A DNA stretch of 64,000 nucleotides, from the NCBI RefSeq assembly GCF_007990265.1, contig NZ_BJWH01000016.1, positions 36,647 through 100,646 of the forward strand. Reading direction: 5' to 3'. Positions 50,345 through 57,481 of the stretch are shown here, piece after piece (the stretch's first letter is position 1; every line of letters begins with the position of its first letter). The position numbers and the translations under genes are program-made. The notes under the pieces are model-generated. The model made no database searches, had not been told where the DNA came from, and saw only the letters and a program-made list of their open reading frames with translations. This stretch comes from Cellulomonas terrae. GTDB taxonomy: Bacteria > Actinomycetota > Actinomycetes > Actinomycetales > Cellulomonadaceae.

Positions 50345-52606
50345 ATGAAGTTCACGGACGGCTACTGGCAGCACCTCCCGGGCATCACGGTCCTGCGACC
50401 CCGCGAGATCGCGGACGTGGTGGTGGGCGAGGACTCCCTGACCGTGTACGCCTCGACTGTGCCGCTCACGTCCCGGGGGGACACCCTCAACAGGGCCCTG
50501 GTCACGGTGTCGTTCCACAGCCCGATGGACGACGTGATCGGTGTGCGCATCGAGCACCACCGCGGCGGGGTGGACCGCGGCCCGGCCTTCGCGCTGACCC
50601 GGACGCCGGCAGACGTCAAGGTCGTCGAGGCCGAGGACGCCGCGGACGGCGTCGCCACCTTCCGAGCCGGTGCCCTCACGGCGCGCATCTCCACCCGCGG
50701 CGCCTGGAACGTGGAGTTCGAGGCCGACGGGAAGGTGCTGACCTCGTCGACCGCCCGCTCCGTCGGCGTCGTCACCGACGCCCGCGGCGACGCGTACGTG
50801 CACGAGCAGCTCCGCCTCGGCATCCGGGAGCACGTCTACGGCCTGGGCGAGCGCTTCGGTGCGTTCGTGAAGAACGGGCAGTCCGTCGACATCTGGAACG
50901 AGGACGGCGGCACCGCCAGCGAGCAGGCGTACAAGAACGTGCCGTTCTACCTGTCCGACGCGGGCTACGGCGTGTTCGTCGACCACCCCGGCCGCGTCTC
51001 CTTCGAGGTGGGATCGGAGGCGGTCTCCCGTACGCAGTTCTCGGTCGCGGGGGAGTCCCTCGAGTACTACGTCATCCACGGCCCGACGCCCAAGGACGTG
51101 CTGCGGCGCTACACCGCGCTGACCGGCCGCCCGGCGCGGGTCCCGGCCTGGTCGTACGGGCTGTGGCTGTCGACGTCGTTCACCACGCAGTACGACGAGG
51201 CGACCGTGATGTCCTTCGTCGACGGCATGGCCGAGCGCGGGCTGCCCCTGAGCGTCTTCCACTTCGACTGCTTCTGGATGCGGGCGTACCACTGGACCGA
51301 CTTCACCTGGGACCCGGCGACGTTCCCGGACCCCGAGGGGCTCCTCGCGCGGCTGCACGCCAAGGGTCTCCAGGTCTGCGTCTGGATCAACCCGTACATC
51401 GCGCAACGTTCCGCGCTGTTCGACGAGGGGCGCGCCGCCGGCTACCTGGTGACGCGGGCCGACGGCTCGGTCTGGCAGACGGACCAGTGGCAGTCCGGCA
51501 TGGGACTCGTCGACTTCACGAACCCGGATGCGGTCGCCTGGTACCAGGGCTACCTGCGGCGCCTGGTCGCGCAGGGCGTCGACTCCTTCAAGACCGACTT
51601 CGGCGAGCGGATCCCGACCGACGTCGTGTGGCACGACGGCTCCGACCCCGAGCGGATGCACAACCACTACACGCACCTCTACAACCGCGCGGTCTTCGAG
51701 GTCCTCGAGGCCGAGCGCGGCCAGGGCGAGGCGGTCCTGTTCGCCCGGTCGGCCACCGCGGGCGGCCAGCAGTTCCCGGTGCACTGGGGCGGCGACAGCG
51801 AGTCGACGTTCGACTCGATGGCGGAGACGCTGCGCGGCGGGCTGTCCCTGGCCTCGTCGGGCTTCGGGTACTGGAGCCACGACATCGGCGGCTTCGAGGG
51901 CGCGCCGGACGCAGCGGTGTTCAAGCGCTGGCTGCCCTTCGGGCTCCTCTCGTCGCACAGCCGGCTGCACGGCTCGGACTCCTACCGGGTGCCGTGGGCG
52001 TTCGACGAGGAGGCCGTCGAGGTCACGCGCCTGTTCACGGGGCTCAAGCTCTCGCTCATGCCCTACCTCGCCCGGCTGGGCGAGGACGCCCACACCTCCG
52101 GCGTCCCCGTGATGCGGCCGATGGTGCTGGAGTTCCCCGACGACCCGGGCGCGGCGACCGTGGACACCCAGTACATGCTCGGCGAGAGCCTGCTGGTCGC
52201 CCCCGTGTTCAGCGCCGAGGGTGACGTCGACGTCTACCTGCCGGAGGGGACCTGGACCTCGCTGCTCACGGGTGAGCAGGTGAGCGGCCCGCGCTGGGTC
52301 CGCGAGCGGCACGGCTACCTCTCGCTGCCCCTCTACGTCCGCCCGGACACCGTGCTGCCCGTCGGCGCGCGCTCGGACCGGCCGGACTACGCGTGGGCCG
52401 ACGGCGTGACGCTGCGCCTGGTCGAGCTCGCCGACGGGCACCGCTCCGTGACGCGGGTGGGGGACACCAGCTTCGTCGTGACCCGCGACGGGTCGGCGGT
52501 CCGCGTCGAGGCGCGCGGTGCGACGGCTCCCTGGCGGGTGCAGGTCGGCGTCGACGGGGATGCCGTCGACGCCGGTGCCGACGAGGTCGTCGACCTGGCA
52601 CTCTGA
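50345..52606 (+). CDS. yicI: GH31 alpha-xylosidase, YicI type, 753 aa
   Basis: Intracellular enzyme releasing alpha-linked xylose, for example from isoprimeverose and xyloglucan oligosaccharides. Nucleophile D418 lies in KTDFGERIPTDV and acid/base D484 in HWGGDSES, nearly the same positions as in E. coli YicI (416 and 482). The segment FHFDCFWMRAYHWTDFTWDPATFPDPEG contains the CFW residues that set xylose preference over glucose in YicI. No signal peptide. ATG 50345 has GAAGG upstream. It is divergent from lacI and preceded by a perfect operator. Xylosidase specificity is inferred from these residues. Confidence 0.93.
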   Translation: MKFTDGYWQHLPGITVLRPREIADVVVGEDSLTVYASTVPLTSRGDTLNRALVTVSFHSPMDDVIGVRIEHHRGGVDRGPAFALTRTPADVKVVEAEDAADGVATFRAGALTARISTRGAWNVEFEADGKVLTSSTARSVGVVTDARGDAYVHEQLRLGIREHVYGLGERFGAFVKNGQSVDIWNEDGGTASEQAYKNVPFYLSDAGYGVFVDHPGRVSFEVGSEAVSRTQFSVAGESLEYYVIHGPTPKDVLRRYTALTGRPARVPAWSYGLWLSTSFTTQYDEATVMSFVDGMAERGLPLSVFHFDCFWMRAYHWTDFTWDPATFPDPEGLLARLHAKGLQVCVWINPYIAQRSALFDEGRAAGYLVTRADGSVWQTDQWQSGMGLVDFTNPDAVAWYQGYLRRLVAQGVDSFKTDFGERIPTDVVWHDGSDPERMHNHYTHLYNRAVFEVLEAERGQGEAVLFARSATAGGQQFPVHWGGDSESTFDSMAETLRGGLSLASSGFGYWSHDIGGFEGAPDAAVFKRWLPFGLLSSHSRLHGSDSYRVPWAFDEEAVEVTRLFTGLKLSLMPYLARLGEDAHTSGVPVMRPMVLEFPDDPGAATVDTQYMLGESLLVAPVFSAEGDVDVYLPEGTWTSLLTGEQVSGPRWVRERHGYLSLPLYVRPDTVLPVGARSDRPDYAWADGVTLRLVELADGHRSVTRVGDTSFVVTRDGSAVRVEARGATAPWRVQVGVDGDAVDAGADEVVDLAL

Positions 52607-52608
52607 CT

Positions 52609-52649
52609 GGGACGCTCCCGCCCCGCAGGGGGGTGGCGGGAGCGTTCCC
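52609..52649 (+). terminator. GH31 terminator
   Basis: Stem GGGACGCTCCCGCC with GGCGGGAGCGTTCCC (one mismatch), starting 2 bases after the GH31 stop. It separates GH31 from the independently controlled GH1 gene. Confidence 0.75.
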
Positions 52650-52657
52650 ACGCCGTG

Positions 52658-52674
52658 TATCGTATCGTTTCGAC
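52658..52674. promoter_or_regulatory. -10 box and LacI half-operator for the GH1 gene
   Basis: TATCGT (52658-52663, fits TAnnnT) is directly followed by GTATCGTTTCGAC (52662-52674). Its complement GTCGAAACGATAC matches one full half and the centre of the locus operator but has a degenerate second half. No clear -35. Confidence 0.5.
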
Positions 52675-52771
52675 AATCGCATCCGAGGCCCGTCCCGCCC
52701 GGCGCAGACGCCGGCCCGACGGTCGTGGCCCGCCCGCGTGACCCCCGTTCGTTCGACAAAAGGACCCGCAC

Positions 52772-54214
52772 ATGACGACCTCGCGCCCCTCCGGACGCCA
52801 GTTCCCCTCCGACTTCCTCTGGGGCTCGGCCACCGCCTCGTACCAGATCGAGGGGGCGTTCGACGAGGACGGCCGCGGTCCGTCCATCTGGGACACGTTC
52901 TCCCGGACTCCCGGCAAGGTGCTCGACGGCGACACCGGTGACGTCGCCGCGGACCACTACCACCGCGTGCCGGAGGACGTCGCGATCATGAAGGACCTGG
53001 GCCTGCAGGCCTACCGGTTCTCGATCGCGTGGCCCCGCGTCCAGCCCACCGGCTCGGGTGAGTTCAACCAGGCCGGCCTCGACTTCTACGTCGACCTCGC
53101 CGACCGGCTGATCGCCGCCGGCATCAAGCCCGTCGTGACGCTCTACCACTGGGACCTCCCGCAGCCGCTCGAGGACGAGGGCGGCTGGGCCAACCGGCAG
53201 ACCGCCGTGCAGTTCGGCGCGTACGCCCGCAAGCTGGCCGAGGTCCTGGGCGACCGGGTCCACGTCTGGACCACGCTGAACGAGCCGTGGTGCTCCGCCT
53301 TCCTCGGCTACGCCTCGGGCGTGCACGCTCCGGGTGTCACCGACGACGCGACCGCGCTCGCCGCGGTCCACCACCTCAACCTGGCGCACGGCCTGGCCGG
53401 CCGCGCGATCAAGGACGTGCTCGGCGAGGACACCCCGATCTCGGTGACGCTCAACCTGCACGTCACGCGCGCCGCGACGGACTCGCCGCAGGACATCGAG
53501 GCCAAGCGCCGCATCGACACCATCGCCAACGAGGTGTTCCTCGGCCCGATGCTCGACGGCGAGTACCCCAAGGCCGTCTTCGCGGACACCGAGCACATCA
53601 CCGACTGGTCCTTCGTGCAGGACGGCGACCTCGAGATCATCAAGGTCCCGCTGGCGCTCCTCGGCGTGAACTACTACTCCACCGGCCGCGTCCAGCACGG
53701 CACGCCCGCCGGCGGCGACGGCACGCCCGGTCCGGACGGCCATCGGTCCTCCGTGAACAGCCCCTGGGTCGGCGCGACCACCGTCGAGTGGCTCGCGCAG
53801 CCCGGCCCGCACACCGCGATGGGCTGGAACATCGAGCCCCAGGGCCTCGTGGACCTGCTCCTCGAGATGCGCGACCGCTACCCGAGCCTGCCCATGGCCA
53901 TCACGGAGAACGGCGCCGCGTTCTACGACGAGGTCAGCGCCGACGGCCGCGTGCACGACGCCGACCGTGTCGCATACCTGCACGACCACATCGACGCCGT
54001 GGGCGAGGCCATCGAGCGCGGCGCGGACGTGCGCGGCTACTTCGTCTGGTCCCTCATGGACAACTTCGAGTGGTCCTACGGGTACGACCGCCGCTTCGGC
54101 GTGGTCCGTGTCGACTACGACACCCTCGAGCGCACGGTGAAGGACTCGGGCCTCTGGTACCGCGAGCTCCTGCGCACGAAGACGATCCCGACCCCGGAGT
54201 CGGCCGCCCTCTGA
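52772..54214 (+). CDS. GH1 beta-glucosidase, 480 aa
   Basis: Intracellular retaining beta-glucosidase. Acid/base E171 lies in TTLNEPW and nucleophile E379 in ITENGA. Family-typical [27 protein letters not shown] and [18 protein letters not shown] are present. No signal peptide. Together with GH31, GH42 and GH3 it can finish breakdown of branched or linear beta-glucan oligosaccharides to monosaccharides. It has its own promoter region with a LacI half-operator, an upstream terminator from GH31, and a large hairpin after it. Activity on other beta-glycosides cannot be excluded. Confidence 0.94.
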   Translation: MTTSRPSGRQFPSDFLWGSATASYQIEGAFDEDGRGPSIWDTFSRTPGKVLDGDTGDVAADHYHRVPEDVAIMKDLGLQAYRFSIAWPRVQPTGSGEFNQAGLDFYVDLADRLIAAGIKPVVTLYHWDLPQPLEDEGGWANRQTAVQFGAYARKLAEVLGDRVHVWTTLNEPWCSAFLGYASGVHAPGVTDDATALAAVHHLNLAHGLAGRAIKDVLGEDTPISVTLNLHVTRAATDSPQDIEAKRRIDTIANEVFLGPMLDGEYPKAVFADTEHITDWSFVQDGDLEIIKVPLALLGVNYYSTGRVQHGTPAGGDGTPGPDGHRSSVNSPWVGATTVEWLAQPGPHTAMGWNIEPQGLVDLLLEMRDRYPSLPMAITENGAAFYDEVSADGRVHDADRVAYLHDHIDAVGEAIERGADVRGYFVWSLMDNFEWSYGYDRRFGVVRVDYDTLERTVKDSGLWYRELLRTKTIPTPESAAL

Positions 54215-54226
54215 GGAACACCGCCT

Positions 54227-54278
54227 CCGGACGTCCGCACTCCGGTGGGGTCCCACCCGTTCGAGTGCGGACGTCCGG
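54227..54278. terminator. Nested palindrome after GH1
   Basis: Outer perfect 16-bp stem CCGGACGTCCGCACTC / GAGTGCGGACGTCCGG, with an inner GGTGGG/CCCACC stem in the loop. It lies 12 bases after the GH1 stop and ends 19 bases before the next gene. Probable terminator, though the nested form is unusual. Confidence 0.65.
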
Positions 54279-54297
54279 CGTGGGGGAGGATGTGGGG

Positions 54298-54597
54298 GTG
54301 GGACGACGATCGACGAAGCGGCCGTACGGCAGCGAGCACGTCGAGCTCGACGTCGACCGGGCGACCGGCGGCCGGCGGTCCGAGACCGCTGCCGACGGGG
54401 AGTGGACCGTCCAGCGGGTCCGCGGCTCCGACCGCGCGTACCGCTGCCCCGGGTGCGACCAGCTGGTGAGTGCCGGGACCCCTCACGTCGTCGCGTGGCG
54501 GACCGACGGGCTGTTCGGTGAGGCTCTCGACGACCGACGCCACTGGCACACCTCCTGCTGGCAGGCCCGTGCCCGCCGCGGACCGACCCGCCGATGA
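54298..54597 (+). CDS. Small zinc-ribbon-like conserved hypothetical protein, 99 aa
   Basis: Basic N-terminus (GRRSTKRPYGSEHVELDVD) and a metal-site-like pattern YRCPGCDQLVSAGTPHVVAW followed by DRRHWHTSCW: CxxC, H, then HxxxC. I recognise this arrangement from conserved small actinobacterial proteins without known function. GTG 54298 lies 8 bases after GGGGGAGG; no other start is as well placed. The stop overlaps the HAD gene by ATGA, and the following three genes form one coupled run. Confidence 0.75.
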   Translation: MGRRSTKRPYGSEHVELDVDRATGGRRSETAADGEWTVQRVRGSDRAYRCPGCDQLVSAGTPHVVAWRTDGLFGEALDDRRHWHTSCWQARARRGPTRR

Positions 54598-55442
54598 CCG
54601 ACGCACCGACCCGCGCGCCGCGGCTCGTGGCCACCGACCTGGACGGCACGCTGCTGCGCCCCGACGGCACCGTCTCCCCGCGCACGGCGGCGGCCCTGCT
54701 GCGGGCGGCCGACGCCGGCATCGAGGTCGTCTTCGTGACGGCCCGCCCACCCCGCTGGCTGCAGGAGCTCTCCGCCCACGTCGCCGGGCACGGCATCGCG
54801 ATCTGCCTGAACGGTGCTGCGGTGCTCGAGGTCGGGGCGGGACGCGTGCTCGCGGAGCGGGGGATGGGCCCAGAGCTGGTGGCCGACATCGCCGACCGCA
54901 TCCGCACGGCCTGGGGCGGCCCGGACGAGGTGCACCTCGCCGCGGAGAGCGCGGCCGGGTTCGCCCACGAGACCCGGTTCCGTTCCCTGCACCCCGTGCC
55001 GCCGGGCAGCCCGTCGGCCGACCGCATCGAGGACGTCCTCGGCGCCTCCACCTGCAAGCTGCTGGTCCGCACGGCGCGGACTCCCGGGCACGACTACGCC
55101 GACGCCCTGGCCGCCGTCGTGGGTGACCTGGCGATCGTCGCCGACTCCGGGGCGCACGGGCTGGGGGAGATCTCCGGCCCGGGGATCACGAAGGCGACGA
55201 CGCTCGCCGACTGGGCCGCGTCCCGGAGCATCGACCCGGCGGACGTCTGGGCGGTCGGCGACGCCCCGAACGACCTGTCGATGCTCGGCTGGGCGGGCAC
55301 GTCGTTCGCCGTCGCCAACGCGCACCCGGCCGTCGCCGCGGCCGCGACCCGGCGGTGCGCCTCGAACGCGGACGACGGCGTCGCCGACGTGCTGGACCTC
55401 GCGGGTGCGCTGGCCGAGGGCGTCCTAGGCTCGTCCCGATGA
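54594..55442 (+). CDS. HAD-superfamily hydrolase, Cof-type (subclass IIB), 282 aa
   Basis: Phosphatase of the Cof/YbiV type. Motif I is DLDGTLL (nucleophile and acid aspartates), motif II is the T in VFVTARP, motif III is the lysine in PGITKATTL, and motif IV is GDAPNDLSML. The large C2B cap lies between motifs II and III. Likely substrate: small sugar phosphates or cofactors, not determinable here. ATG 54594 overlaps the zinc-ribbon gene and its stop overlaps the next ATG. Confidence 0.92.
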   Translation: MTDAPTRAPRLVATDLDGTLLRPDGTVSPRTAAALLRAADAGIEVVFVTARPPRWLQELSAHVAGHGIAICLNGAAVLEVGAGRVLAERGMGPELVADIADRIRTAWGGPDEVHLAAESAAGFAHETRFRSLHPVPPGSPSADRIEDVLGASTCKLLVRTARTPGHDYADALAAVVGDLAIVADSGAHGLGEISGPGITKATTLADWAASRSIDPADVWAVGDAPNDLSMLGWAGTSFAVANAHPAVAAAATRRCASNADDGVADVLDLAGALAEGVLGSSR

Positions 55443-56203
55443 CCACGCACACGTCGGACCCCAGCCCCATCCGGTCGCTCACCGTCCTGCCCGCGGTGCG
55501 CCAGGACGTCGAGCTGCACACCGCGGACGGGTTGACGCTCGTCGGCGAGCTCGCCCGGCCGGCCGACGTGCCGCCCGCCGCGACGCTGGTGACACTGCAC
55601 CCGCTGCCGACGCACGGCGGGTACATGGACTCCCACGTCTACCGCAAGGCGGCCTGGCGGCTGCCGGCCCTCGCCGACCTCGCGGTGCTCCGGTTCAACA
55701 CGCGCGGCACGGCGAGCCCGCGGGGGACCAGCGGCGGGACGTTCGACGGCGGCGTCGCCGAGAGGTTCGACGTGCACGCCGCGATCGAGTTCGCCGAGTT
55801 CCACGACCTGCCGAGGCGCTGGCTGGTCGGCTGGTCGTTCGGCACGGAGCTCGTCCTCATGCACGGACGGGACCCGTCCATCGAGGGCGCGATCCTGCTC
55901 TCCCCGCCGCTGCACCGGGCCACCGACGCCGACCTCGACGCGTGGGCGGCGTTCGGCAAGCCCCTGGTCGTCCTGGTCCCGGAGCTCGACGACTACCTGC
56001 GGCCGGACGAGGCCCGACGACGGTTCGCGCGCGTCCCGCAGGCGGAGGTCATCGGCGTCGAGGGTGCGAAGCACCTGTGGGTCGGCGAGGCTGCCGTCCG
56101 GCGCGTCCTGGACGAGATCGTCACCCACGTGCTGCCGGACCATCCGGTCCCGCTGCCCGCCACCTGGACCGGACCGAGCACGACCGCGGAGGACGACGCA
56201 TGA
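55439..56203 (+). CDS. Alpha/beta hydrolase, serine-hydrolase family, 254 aa
   Basis: Alpha/beta fold resembling the YqiA/COG2945-type small hydrolases. It has TLVTLHPLPTHGGYMDSHVYRKAA, VLRFNTRGTASPRGTSGGTFDGG and the nucleophile elbow GWSFG. A late aspartate (VPELDDYLRP) and histidine (GAKHLWVG) complete the triad. Substrate unknown. ATG 55439 overlaps the HAD stop (ATGA) and the end overlaps the following hydrolase. Confidence 0.88.
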   Translation: MTTHTSDPSPIRSLTVLPAVRQDVELHTADGLTLVGELARPADVPPAATLVTLHPLPTHGGYMDSHVYRKAAWRLPALADLAVLRFNTRGTASPRGTSGGTFDGGVAERFDVHAAIEFAEFHDLPRRWLVGWSFGTELVLMHGRDPSIEGAILLSPPLHRATDADLDAWAAFGKPLVVLVPELDDYLRPDEARRRFARVPQAEVIGVEGAKHLWVGEAAVRRVLDEIVTHVLPDHPVPLPATWTGPSTTAEDDA

Positions 56204-56979
56204 GCCTGCACACGTACCGCGAGGACGGCGACGGACTGCCGCTGGTCCTCCTGCACGGGTTCCCGCTGGACCACCGCATGTGGGACGCGGTCGCGGAGGA
56301 GCTCCCCGCCGGCCGCCCGGTGCACGCCGTGGACCTGCCCGGGACGCCCGGGAACGCGTCCGGCCTCCCGGATCCGGCGCTGGAGGCGTCGGCCGACCTC
56401 GTCGCGCAGGTGCTGCGCGCAGCGGGCGTCGAGCGGGCCGTGGTCGCGGGCCTGTCGATGGGTGGCTATGTCGCGCTGGCCCTCGTCGAGCGGCACCCGG
56501 AGCTCGTCGCCGGGCTCGCGCTCGTGGACACCAAGTCGACGGCGGACGCCCCGGAGGCCCGCGCCAACCGGTTGCGCATCGCCGACGAGGCCGAGGCGAC
56601 GGGCACGGTCGACCCGGTGCGGCCCATGGCGTCGTCGCTGCTGGGCGAGACCACGACAGCCGCGCGGCCGGAGCTCGCCAACGAGGTCGCGGCGTGGATC
56701 GACCAGCAGGAACCCGCGGGGATCGCCTGGTCGCAGCGCGCCATGGCCGCCCGCCCCGACCGCTCGGAGGTGCTGCGCGCCTTCCGCGGTCCGGTCACGG
56801 TCGTCGTCGGCGACGAGGACACCGTCACGCCGGTCGAGGCGGCCGAGCACCTCGTCGCGACCGCCGACGGCGCCCGTCTCGTGGTCGTGCCGCAGGCGGG
56901 CCACCTCTCGGCCGTCGAGCAGCCGGCCGCGGTCGCCGCGGCACTGGCCGACCTCGCCGCGGCGTCCGACCCCGCCTGA
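56200..56979 (+). CDS. Alpha/beta hydrolase, 259 aa
   Basis: Classic single-domain alpha/beta hydrolase: oxyanion segment LLHGFPLDHRMWD, nucleophile elbow GLSMGGYVAL, aspartate in VVGDEDTVTP and histidine in PQAGHLSAVEQP. The sequence type is close to 3-oxoadipate enol-lactonase-like or non-haem haloperoxidase-like esterases; no pathway genes are nearby to settle this. ATG 56200 overlaps the upstream hydrolase. It is last in the four-gene coupled run. Confidence 0.9.
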   Translation: MSLHTYREDGDGLPLVLLHGFPLDHRMWDAVAEELPAGRPVHAVDLPGTPGNASGLPDPALEASADLVAQVLRAAGVERAVVAGLSMGGYVALALVERHPELVAGLALVDTKSTADAPEARANRLRIADEAEATGTVDPVRPMASSLLGETTTAARPELANEVAAWIDQQEPAGIAWSQRAMAARPDRSEVLRAFRGPVTVVVGDEDTVTPVEAAEHLVATADGARLVVVPQAGHLSAVEQPAAVAAALADLAAASDPA

Positions 56980-56987
56980 CCTTCCGG

Positions 56988-57007
56988 CTCGGCGTCGGAC
57001 GCCCGAG
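56988..57007. terminator. Weak bidirectional hairpin between convergent genes
   Basis: CTCGGCGTC pairs with GACGCCCGAG with one bulged base, in the 55-base gap between convergent coding regions. Confidence 0.4.
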
Positions 57008-57034
57008 GCGACGACGGCGTCGGCGCGCCGGAGG

Positions 57035-57454
57035 TCAGCGCCCGAGCACGCGCGCGAGCGCCACCGACATGTCGAGCGACTCGCCGTCCTTGCCCCCGGC
57101 CCCGATGACGAGCGGGGGAGCGGACGGCTCCGGGGTCACGCCGCGGAACCGGGCCGCGAGGCTCGACGGCGTGGTCAGGACGTAGAACTTGCCGTCGGTG
57201 TCGATCGCGACGGTCTCGTCGCGCCTCAGGTACCACCCGACCAGCGGCGTCCTGTAGCGGGCCCGGCCGTCATAGCTGGTCGCCGCGAGAGGCCCCGGGT
57301 TCGGGCCGAACGTCCGCACCCGGCGCAGGAACGCGTCGATCTGCTCCTGCGCCTGGGCGGACTCGGCGCGCTGCCGGTTCGCCAGCAGCTCGCCGTGCGC
57401 CTCGGCGGCGGCCCGCCGCTCCTCGCGCCAGCGGGCAGCCTTCTCGTCGGTCAC
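57035..57454 (-). CDS. Conserved hypothetical actinobacterial protein, 139 aa
   Basis: An N-terminal charged helix (KAARWREERRAAAEAHGELLANRQRAESAQAQEQIDAFLRRV) is followed by a small globular part with TFGPNPGPLAATSYDGRARYRTPLVGWYLRRDETVAIDTDGKFYVLT. No family recognised. It begins 27 bases downstream of the long coiled-coil gene on the same strand, so the two are probably cotranscribed, which may hint at a shared role in cell organisation. Confidence 0.75.
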   Translation of the reverse strand: MTDEKAARWREERRAAAEAHGELLANRQRAESAQAQEQIDAFLRRVRTFGPNPGPLAATSYDGRARYRTPLVGWYLRRDETVAIDTDGKFYVLTTPSSLAARFRGVTPEPSAPPLVIGAGGKDGESLDMSVALARVLGR

Positions 57455-57481
57455 GCCTACCTCGGCCTCTGTGCGTGCCCG

